In this document: positions 22,305 to 27,561 of the stretch, one piece after another
Layout: the number at the start of each line of letters is the position of its first letter
Position numbering within the stretch: the first letter of the stretch is position 1
Origin: Candidatus Omnitrophota bacterium
GTDB taxonomy: Bacteria; Omnitrophota; Gorgyraeia; Gorgyraeales; Gorgyraeaceae
Reading direction: 5' to 3'
Assembly: GCA_018901615.1 (NCBI GenBank)
Contig: JAHIEN010000045.1
Location: 1-27,561 of the forward strand
Length of the DNA: 27,561 nt
Notes under the pieces: generated by a model
Told to the model about the DNA's origin: nothing
The model's input: the letters and a program-made list of their open reading frames with translations, nothing else
Database searches by the model: none
Made by a program: the position numbers and the translations under genes

Positions 22305-22724
22305 TTACCCGCGTTCTCTCCTTGTAACAAACCTTGTCCTAAAAGGTAACTTTGACGCCGCGTATCTCATCGCTTCCTTAGCAAGTGTTTCATCAACTCC
22401 TCCCAGCTCAAATACGATCTTGCCTCTCTTTACCGTGCTGACCCAGTAAAGCGGCGCGCCCTTACCCTTACCCTGCCTGGTCTCTGCCGGCTTTTTTGTC
22501 ACTGATTTATCAGGAAAGGCCCTTATCCAAAGCTTACCAGAGCCCTTCAATGCCCTCATGACGCTTACCCTGCATGCCTCTATCTGAATATTTGTCAGCC
22601 AATCATTTTCAAGCGCCTGCAATCCGCAATCTCCAAACGAGATATTAGCTCCCCTTGTGGCAATACCAGTTCTCCTGCCTCTTTGATATTTTCTATATTT
22701 TACACGCTTCGGCATTAAAACCAT
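22305..22724 (-). CDS. rplP: Large-subunit ribosomal protein L16
   Basis: 139 residues. L16 helps place the A-site tRNA. MLMPKRVKYRKYQRGRRTG-like opening (here MVLMPKRVKYRK), GDCGLQALENDWLTNIQIEACR, GKGKGAPLYWVSTVKRGKI and the PFRTRFV end are clear. The first ATG (22724) has AAGGAT seven bases upstream and is preferred over the ATG three codons later. The gap to rpsC is 15 bases. Confidence 0.97.
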   Translation of the reverse strand: MVLMPKRVKYRKYQRGRRTGIATRGANISFGDCGLQALENDWLTNIQIEACRVSVMRALKGSGKLWIRAFPDKSVTKKPAETRQGKGKGAPLYWVSTVKRGKIVFELGGVDETLAKEAMRYAASKLPFRTRFVTRRERG

Positions 22725-22739
22725 ACTTTATATCCTTAG

Positions 22740-23417
22740 TTATGTTTCGCGTATTTCCGCGGTTTCTTGTACTTTTTTTTCTTTCTTCTTAACTATAATA
22801 TCACCTTTATAGATCCAAACCTTTATGCCTATAAGGCCTGCTGTGGTATGGGCCTCTGTAAAACCATATTCCACATCCGCCTTTATTGTCTGAAGCGGTA
22901 CCTTGCCCTGCTTGTAAGATTCTTTTCTCGCGATCTCTGCCCCGTCAAGCCTTCCGCGGCAGCGTATCTTAATGCCCTGCGCGCCGGATGTCATGGCCTG
23001 CTGCACAGCCCTTTTCATGGCGCGCCTGAAAGCAATCCTTTTTTCAAGCTGAAACGCTATATTCTCCGCTACCAGTTGAGCTGAAATAGACGGCTGCTTG
23101 ATTTCTTTTATATCAATCTGTATATCCTTGTCCACTGTATCCCTGAGTTCATCCCGCAGTCTGTCAATCTCAGCGCCTTTCCTGCCTATTATCACGCCAG
23201 GTCTTCCGCTGTGTATGATGACCTTTATCTTCTTGCTGGTTCTTTCTATCTCTATCTTTGCTACAGCAGCCTGCATCAAGCTCTTCTTTATATAAGACCT
23301 GATATGGGCATCTTCTATCAACAGCGCGCCAAAATCTTTTTTTCTGGCAAACCACCTTGAGTTCCAATCTCTGATATACCCTAATCGAAAACTATATGGA
23401 TGTACTTTCTGTCCCAA
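22740..23417 (-). CDS. rpsC: Small-subunit ribosomal protein S3
   Basis: 225 residues from a TTG start (23417) that gives the family opening MGQKVHPYSFRLG. The KH RNA-binding loop is GRPGVIIGRKG (71-81), and the C-terminal domain with GRLDGAEIARKE and LQTIKADVEYGFTEAHTT is complete. S3 lines the mRNA entry. Its GAGG ribosome-binding site is part of the GAGGTTTAA palindrome block at 23418-23502, so an inserted repeat appears to drive its translation. Confidence 0.97.
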   Translation of the reverse strand: MGQKVHPYSFRLGYIRDWNSRWFARKKDFGALLIEDAHIRSYIKKSLMQAAVAKIEIERTSKKIKVIIHSGRPGVIIGRKGAEIDRLRDELRDTVDKDIQIDIKEIKQPSISAQLVAENIAFQLEKRIAFRRAMKRAVQQAMTSGAQGIKIRCRGRLDGAEIARKESYKQGKVPLQTIKADVEYGFTEAHTTAGLIGIKVWIYKGDIIVKKKEKKVQETAEIRET

Positions 23418-23502
23418 TTTAAACCTCGCTTCGCTCGTAAAATCTTCGCCCGAGGTTAAACCTCGAACAGTTCAAGTGTTCGAGGTTTAACCTCGAACAG
23501 TT
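23418..23502. repeat. Palindromic GAGGTTTAACCTC block joining rplV and rpsC
   Basis: Contains CGAGGTT-A-AACCTCG near 23451-23465 and an 11-bp palindrome TGTTCGAGGTT/AACCTCGAACA at 23477-23499, plus a third half-copy next to rpsC. It provides the last codons and stop of rplV at one end and the GAGG site of rpsC at the other. A 17-base block (ACTGTTCGAGGTTTAAC on the minus strand) recurs at the end of nadD (2994-3010). Confidence 0.88.
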
Positions 23503-23918
23503 GTGGAGCTTCGTTTTTGTTTTTTCCCTATGTTTCCCGTTCTCTGTTTTCTGTTTCCTGTTTTGTCTTCTTGTGGCTCCTGGCTCTTTATCTTGTCAAG
23601 CTCCAGTATCACATGAGTAGTCCTATGCTTGATCATGGTGGCGCGACCCATAGTAGCGGCCCTGTATCTCTTAAGCATCGGGCCTTTGTCCGCCTTTACC
23701 ATGGAAATGTAGAGTTCTGCTGGAGAAAGCTTAAATCTTTTCTCAGCGCTATCGCTTGCGGAACGCAGAAGCTGCTTTATATAGATAGCCGGGCGTTTGT
23801 TAATCGTATCAAGAATAGTCTCAGCCTTTACTACAGACTTGCCCCGCACAAGGTCCAGCACATTCCCTGTCTTCCTGGTAGAAATCCTTATATATCTCGC
23901 GATTGCCCTGGATACCAT
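23487..23918 (-). CDS. rplV: Large-subunit ribosomal protein L22 with an unusual C-terminal tail
   Basis: 143 residues. The first 110 are normal L22 (AIARYIRISTRKTGNVLDLVRG, RFKLSPAELYISMVKADKGP, MKHR-type end TMIKHRTTHVILELD), including the loop that reaches into the exit tunnel. Residues 111-143 are a polar tail of glutamine, lysine, asparagine and arginine; its DNA is a run of imperfect GGAAACAG-like repeats followed by the palindrome that ends the gene as TTVRG. The tail therefore looks built from repeats rather than inherited. It overlaps nothing and follows rpsS by eight bases. Confidence 0.95.
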   Translation of the reverse strand: MVSRAIARYIRISTRKTGNVLDLVRGKSVVKAETILDTINKRPAIYIKQLLRSASDSAEKRFKLSPAELYISMVKADKGPMLKRYRAATMGRATMIKHRTTHVILELDKIKSQEPQEDKTGNRKQRTGNIGKKQKRSSTTVRG

Positions 23919-23926
23919 AGTAATCC

Positions 23927-24211
23927 TTAAGTCTTAGAGACAGCCTGCTCTGTATGAGAGCCGTGTTTCTTAAATAGTCTTGTTGGCGAAAACTCGCCAA
24001 GCTTATGACCGACCATGTTCTCTGTTATAAACACAGGTATAAATTTTCTTCCATTATGAATAGAGATCGTAACACCTACGAAATCAGGAACAATAGTGGA
24101 CCTGCGCGACCAAGTCTTCAGGGGTTTTCTATCGCCTCTTCTTTGTATTTCCTGAACCTTTGCCAGTAATTTCTCATCCACAAATGGTCCCTTTTTTAAC
24201 GAACGTCCCAT
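23927..24211 (-). CDS. rpsS: Small-subunit ribosomal protein S19
   Basis: 94 residues, head of the small subunit, bound with S13. GRSLKKGPFVDEKLLAKV, KTWSRRSTIVPDFVGVTISIHNGRKFIPV and GHKLGEFSPTRLFKKHG are diagnostic. GAGGT lies seven bases above the ATG, immediately after the border of a repeat that fills most of the 104-base gap to rplB. Confidence 0.98.
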   Translation of the reverse strand: MGRSLKKGPFVDEKLLAKVQEIQRRGDRKPLKTWSRRSTIVPDFVGVTISIHNGRKFIPVFITENMVGHKLGEFSPTRLFKKHGSHTEQAVSKT

Positions 24212-24221
24212 AATATTTACC

Positions 24222-24298
24222 TCAAGTGAGCACTGGACTTATGGAACAAAGTGAACATAAGTCCATGTGCGAATTGATCCCGAGCGAAGCGAGGGATC
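24222..24298. repeat. Two GA/GA hairpins between rplB and rpsS
   Basis: First hairpin 24231-24270: GGACTTATG-GA with CATAAGTCC, inner A-T pair and extra A. Second 24276-24298: GATCCC-GA-GC, loop GAA, GC-GA-GGGATC. The linker GTGCGAATTGATCC matches linkers at 13914 and 14039, and the right border GTGCTCACTT on the transcript matches the one before rpsK. Confidence 0.9.
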
Positions 24299-24315
24299 TT
24301 ATGTAATGTCCTCAT

Positions 24316-25158
24316 TTATCCGCTGACTATCTTGCTGTTTCTTCTCTTAATTATAAACCTGTCAGAAGGCTTTGTCTTCCTGGTCTTGAGGCCTTTTGAT
24401 TTTTGACCCCACGGGCTGCAAGGGTGCCTTCCGCCGGAAGACTTTCCTTCACCTCCGCCCATTGGATGATCTACAGGGTTCATGGCAACTCCCCTGACAC
24501 TTGGCATGCGGCCAAGCCACCTTGATCTGCCTGCCTTACCTATTGATATGGCGTCATGTTCTATGTTGCCGAGTTGGCCTATAGTGGCCATACAATCTAT
24601 CCCTATTAGCCTTACCTCGCCCGAAGGCAATTTTACATGAGCGTACTGGCCTTCTTTTGCCAGGATCTGAGCGTAAGAACCAGCGCTTCTCACGATCTTT
24701 CCTCCCCTGCCTTTTCTTAATTCAATGTTATGCATAGGCATTCCTGGAGGTATATTCCTAAGGGGCATTGCATTGCCCGGCTTTATGTCTATCTCTTTTG
24801 TGCTTGCTATAACTGTATCGCCATTAGCCAGGCCAGCTGGCCACAGCATGTATCTCTTGTCGTTATCCTCATATTTAATCAGGGCTATCCTTGCTGAACG
24901 GTTAGGGTCATATTCTATAGAGACGACCCTTCCAGGTATATCCATCTTGTCTCTCTTGAAATCTATTACTCTATAGCGCCTCTTATGCCCTCCGCCCCTC
25001 CACCTGCACGTAATCCTGCCTGAAAAATTTCTGCCGCCAGTCTTTTTTATAGGCGTAGTCAGGGATTTCTCAGGTTTGTCCGTAGTCAGCTCTGAAAAAT
25101 CAGATAAGGCTGTCCATCTCAGCGTCGATGTCGTTGGTTTATATTGCTTTATACCCAT
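24316..25158 (-). CDS. rplB: Large-subunit ribosomal protein L2
   Basis: 280 residues. L2 is a primary 23S binder needed for subunit association and peptidyl transfer. ITCRWRGGGHKRRYRVIDFKR and the C-terminal NPVDHPMGGGEGKSSGGRHP, with the conserved histidine (H231, matching H229 of E. coli), are intact. Length is normal. It starts 26 bases after rplW. Confidence 0.98.
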   Translation of the reverse strand: MGIKQYKPTTSTLRWTALSDFSELTTDKPEKSLTTPIKKTGGRNFSGRITCRWRGGGHKRRYRVIDFKRDKMDIPGRVVSIEYDPNRSARIALIKYEDNDKRYMLWPAGLANGDTVIASTKEIDIKPGNAMPLRNIPPGMPMHNIELRKGRGGKIVRSAGSYAQILAKEGQYAHVKLPSGEVRLIGIDCMATIGQLGNIEHDAISIGKAGRSRWLGRMPSVRGVAMNPVDHPMGGGEGKSSGGRHPCSPWGQKSKGLKTRKTKPSDRFIIKRRNSKIVSG

Positions 25159-25184
25159 TTGTATCCCCTTCAGCCTTCAGCCGA

Positions 25185-25469
25185 TCATGTTGTTGCTATA
25201 TCTATCTTGTCGCCCTCTTTCAGGGTGATTATTGCCTTTTTCCAGTCAGGAGTCTTCCCTGCTTTATATCTCAGTCTTTTTATTTTGCCGCGCATCACTG
25301 CGGTATTCACTTTTATTACTTTTACATTATATGCATCTTCGATTGCCTGTTTTATCTGTATCTTGTTGGCGTCAATAGCTACATGGAATAGGTATTTATT
25401 GAGCGGCAGTATGTGCGTGCCTTTTTCTGTCCTTAAAACACTCTTAAGCACATCATAGGCTGATTTCAT
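25185..25469 (-). CDS. rplW: Large-subunit ribosomal protein L23
   Basis: 94 residues. L23 is the docking site for trigger factor and signal recognition particle at the tunnel exit. SAYDVLKSVLRTEKGTHI, VAIDANKIQIKQAIEDAYNVKV and the basic end GKIKRLRYKAGKTPDWKKAII fit the family. AAAGGAG lies eight bases above the ATG and directly follows the repeat block that separates it from rplD by 209 bases. Confidence 0.97.
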   Translation of the reverse strand: MKSAYDVLKSVLRTEKGTHILPLNKYLFHVAIDANKIQIKQAIEDAYNVKVIKVNTAVMRGKIKRLRYKAGKTPDWKKAIITLKEGDKIDIATT

Positions 25470-25488
25470 CCTTCGACTCCTTTCAGTC

Positions 25489-25655
25489 GTCCTTCGACGC
25501 GCTACGCTTGCTCAGGACGATGGTGAGCGTAGTCGAACTATCGCTCAGGATGACCCTGAGCCCCTCGACTCTGCTCGGGATGGTTCACAAAAAGTGGTGA
25601 GCCCTTCGACGTTGCTCAGGATGCTTCGAAGGGTGCTGAGCTTAGTCGAAGCACC
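25489..25655. repeat. Cluster of five GA/GA hairpins between rplD and rplW
   Basis: Units at 25489-25518 (GTCCT/AGGAC outer stem), 25521-25540 (TGGT/ACTA), 25562-25579 (CCC/GGG), 25603-25620 (CCT/AGG) and 25632-25655 (GGTGCT/AGCACC). Each has GA on both arms with a G-C inner pair, and they alternate in strand: GA lies on the plus strand in the second and fifth and on the minus strand in the others. The recurrent text is CTTCGAC and GCTCAGG. Confidence 0.92.
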
Positions 25656-25678
25656 TGTCGAACCACTTGTCGAATGGG

Positions 25679-26356
25679 TCATTTCTTAAACCTCTTTGTC
25701 AGGGTGTCGTAAGTCTCTTTTGAGAACAGTATCTTTGTATTTGATAACACATCATATGTGTTAAAATCGTCGCATAATCTCACGGTAAGCCCTTTTATAT
25801 TCCTGCTTGAAAGAAAAAGATTATCGTCTTTTTTCCCGTAAAGATAAAGGTTCCTCTTGCCATCCGCTTTTAACGCTGTCAGGACCTTTACCATCTCTTT
25901 TGTCTTCGGCTTGCTGAACTCCGGGTCTTTTTCCAGGACCACGACTTCATTATCTTTTGTCTTAGCGCTCAGGCTTGATAACAGCGCCAGTCTTTTCATT
26001 TTCTTTGGCATTGAAAAACTGTAATCTCTCGGGTGAGGTCCAAACACCACTCCGCCGCCTCTCCACAAAGGTGACCTGATAGACCCTGCCCTGGCCCTGC
26101 CAGTCCCCTTCTGTCTCCAGGGTTTTTTGCCTCCTCCTCTTACATCTGCCCTTGTCTTTGTGGAAGCATTCCCCTGCCTGCGATTTGCCAGATACATAAC
26201 CACTGCCTGGTGCAAAAGCGCCTTGTTTATAGCCACGTTAAAAATATCCGGATCCAGCTTGAATTTTTCTACCTTTTTACCTGATAAGCTATACACATCC
26301 ACTATCGGGATATCTGTTGTTTTTTTAATTTTTTTCTTAGCGCCGGTCTTTGTCAT
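25679..26356 (-). CDS. rplD: Large-subunit ribosomal protein L4
   Basis: 225 residues. L4 has a globular domain and an internal loop lining the exit tunnel: RRQGNASTKTRADVRGGGKKPWRQKGTGRAR then SPLWRGGGVVFGP. About 15 residues of lysine-rich extension precede the usual start region (VDVYSLSGKKV). In well-studied bacteria L4 represses the S10 operon; no leader of that type was recognised. It starts four bases after rplC. Confidence 0.96.
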   Translation of the reverse strand: MTKTGAKKKIKKTTDIPIVDVYSLSGKKVEKFKLDPDIFNVAINKALLHQAVVMYLANRRQGNASTKTRADVRGGGKKPWRQKGTGRARAGSIRSPLWRGGGVVFGPHPRDYSFSMPKKMKRLALLSSLSAKTKDNEVVVLEKDPEFSKPKTKEMVKVLTALKADGKRNLYLYGKKDDNLFLSSRNIKGLTVRLCDDFNTYDVLSNTKILFSKETYDTLTKRFKK

Positions 26357-26360
26357 TTTT

Positions 26361-26996
26361 TTATGTCGCTTCTCTCTTCACGGGCTCTTTTTTCTTTGCC
26401 GCGCGTATTTCAAGATAACCATTGTTGGCGCCAGGCACTGAGCCCTTTACCAGCATAATATTTTCATCCTTAATTATCTTTAAGACTTCTATATTCTGGA
26501 TTGTATTTCTTTTGTTACCCATGCGGCCTGGCAATCTCTGGCCTTTTAAAACTCTTGAAGGAAAACTGCTGGCGCCTATAGAGCCGACCCTTCTGTGGTG
26601 CATTGAGCCATGCCCGCTAGGACCGCCTTTCCAGTGCCACCGCTTCATGCCGCCTTGAAAACCCTTGCCTTTAGAAACCCCTGTGATATCTACAAAATCC
26701 TTTTCCTTGAATATATCTACGGTCACCTCTCCCCCGGAGCTGATGCCTTCTAATGAATCAAACGCGACTTCCTTGACAAATGACCTTGGCGCCACGTTGA
26801 GTTTTTTATATATTGCCAAGAGAGGTTTTACAACATTCTTCTCTTTCTTCTTATTAAAACCCAGCAGGGCCTTGTTCTTGTCGACCTTCAGTACAGCGCA
26901 TGGACCAGCTTCTATAACTGTCGCAGGCACAAAACCACCCTCATCTGTGAAGATCTGTGTCATCCCTAATTTTTTACCTAATATTCCTGCTTTCAT
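26361..26996 (-). CDS. rplC: Large-subunit ribosomal protein L3
   Basis: 211 residues. One of the two assembly initiators of the large subunit. GILGKKLGMTQIFTDEGGFVPATVIEAGPC, DITGVSKGKGFQGGMKRW, GPSGHGSMHHRRVGSIG and LPGRMGN identify it. The ATG overlaps the rpsJ stop by four bases. Confidence 0.97.
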   Translation of the reverse strand: MKAGILGKKLGMTQIFTDEGGFVPATVIEAGPCAVLKVDKNKALLGFNKKKEKNVVKPLLAIYKKLNVAPRSFVKEVAFDSLEGISSGGEVTVDIFKEKDFVDITGVSKGKGFQGGMKRWHWKGGPSGHGSMHHRRVGSIGASSFPSRVLKGQRLPGRMGNKRNTIQNIEVLKIIKDENIMLVKGSVPGANNGYLEIRAAKKKEPVKREAT

Positions 26997-27307
26997 TTAA
27001 GTTCCACGTGAACGCCTGCAGGCAGATCCAGCTTCCTGAGCGCGTCTATAGTCTTTGCGGTGGGGCTTATAATATCTATCAATCGCTTGTGGGTCTTCAT
27101 CTGAAACTGCTCTCTGGACTTTTTATCCACATGAGGCCCTCTGAGCACTGTAAAGATCTCTCTCTTTGTAGGCAATGGCACAGGTCCTGAGACCATGGCG
27201 CCTGTGCGTTTCGCGGTATCCACTATTTCCAGTGCGGACTGATCCAGGAGTTTATAATCATAACCCTGCAGCCTTATTCGAATTTTTTGTGCCTGCTGTT
27301 GCGACAT
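26993..27307 (-). CDS. rpsJ: Small-subunit ribosomal protein S10 (NusE)
   Basis: 104 residues. S10 is in the head of the small subunit and also acts as NusE, linking ribosome and RNA polymerase. QKIRIRLQGYDYKLLDQSALEIVDTAKRTGA, VSGPVPLPTKREIFTVLRGPHVDKKSREQF and THKRLIDIISPTAKTIDALRKLDLPAGV are diagnostic. ACGGAG precedes the ATG. It follows tuf by 79 bases with no clear promoter between, so the two may be co-transcribed. Confidence 0.98.
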   Translation of the reverse strand: MSQQQAQKIRIRLQGYDYKLLDQSALEIVDTAKRTGAMVSGPVPLPTKREIFTVLRGPHVDKKSREQFQMKTHKRLIDIISPTAKTIDALRKLDLPAGVHVELK

Positions 27308-27335
27308 CTTAACTCCGTGTAAGCTTTCGTTGTTT

Positions 27336-27356
27336 GTGTAATGTGTAACGTGTAAC
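27336..27356. repeat. Tandem 7-bp repeats between tuf and rpsJ
   Basis: Plus-strand units GTGTAAT, GTGTAAC and GTGTAAC in exact phase. They take up a quarter of the 79-base tuf-rpsJ gap, above the rpsJ ribosome-binding site. Confidence 0.8.
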
Positions 27357-27386
27357 GTATCTTACTTTACACCTTTCACAGACAAT

Positions 27387-27561
27387 TTATTCTATAATCT
27401 CTGATACCACCCCTGCGCCCACTGTATGTCCACCTTCACGTATGGCAAAGCGGAGTTCTGTTTCCATGGCTATGGGGATAATGAGCTCTACTTCCATCTC
27501 CACGTTGTCGCCAGGCATTACCATCTCTGTGCCTTGAGGCAGCTTTGATACTCCCGTGACA
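27387..27561 (-). CDS. tuf: Elongation factor Tu, last 57 residues (cut by window edge)
   Basis: The stretch reads VTGVSKLPQGTEMVMPGDNV, then the domain 3 end with PIAMETELRFAIREGG, HTVGAGVVSEIIE and a TAA stop (27387-27389). EF-Tu delivers aminoacyl-tRNA to the ribosome; its GTP-binding domain lies outside the window. Position upstream of rpsJ is the standard str-S10 junction. Confidence 0.97.
   Translation of the reverse strand, partial: VTGVSKLPQGTEMVMPGDNVEMEVELIIPIAMETELRFAIREGGHTVGAGVVSEIIE

Noticed and set aside
24222..24298. Hairpins after rplB as a rho-independent terminator
   Set aside because: No U-tract follows on the minus strand and essential S10-operon genes lie downstream.
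27308..27386. Promoter for the S10 operon between tuf and rpsJ
   Set aside because: No -35/-10 pair of useful quality; the gap is largely heptamer repeats.

Overview
This window is a bacterial chromosome segment in which every supported gene lies on the minus strand, so transcription runs from high to low coordinates. Its core is an almost complete S10-spc-alpha ribosomal protein cluster: tuf (3' end only), rpsJ, rplC, rplD, rplW, rplB, rpsS, rplV, rpsC, rplP, rpmC, rpsQ, rplN, rplX, rplE, rpsN, rpsH, rplF, rplR, rpsE, rplO, secY, adk, map, infA, rpmJ, rpsM, rpsK, rpsD, rpoA, rplQ. The bacterial order is preserved except that rpmD (L30) is absent between rpsE and rplO, which overlap. Gene content, moderate GC, PilT, HD-GYP signalling and abundant intergenic palindromes suggest an uncultured Gram-negative-type lineage. 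Candidatus Omnitrophota or a relative would fit, but this is only an impression; no marker here proves it.

Downstream of rplQ comes a class I aminotransferase, then a tight metabolic operon: aconitase-family large subunit (LeuC/HacA type), pilT, aconitase-family small subunit (LeuD/HacB type), NAD-type isocitrate dehydrogenase, malate dehydrogenase, dihydrolipoamide dehydrogenase and nadD. These could carry out part of the citrate cycle together with NAD synthesis; a leucine-pathway role for the two hydro-lyase subunits is the main alternative. After nadD a well-formed sigma70-type promoter starts a new unit: a 48-residue zinc-ribbon protein (DUF5679 type), rsfS, a GAF/HD-GYP phosphodiesterase and argS, which is cut by the window edge.

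The unusual part is the intergenic DNA. The ribosomal operon is interrupted by palindromic insertions of several kinds in spacers that are usually a few bases long. Fourteen hairpins of very different sequence share one architecture: an outer stem, then a 5'-GA-3' on both arms (a tandem G-A internal loop), then a short inner stem. Outer and inner stems vary with compensation while the GA/GA step stays fixed. Other kinds are two inverted arrays of 10-bp units around a conserved centre, a palindrome that supplies the C-terminal TVRG codons of both NadD and L22 and a likely Shine-Dalgarno sequence for rpsC, twin hairpins in the leaders of rplF and the DUF5679 gene, a long inverted pair upstream of rplF, and two sets of 7-bp repeats. 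No gene-free stretch exceeds about 235 bp; the three largest (13858-14090, 19685-19893, 25470-25678) consist largely of these repeats. No tRNA, rRNA, transposase gene or CRISPR array was seen.
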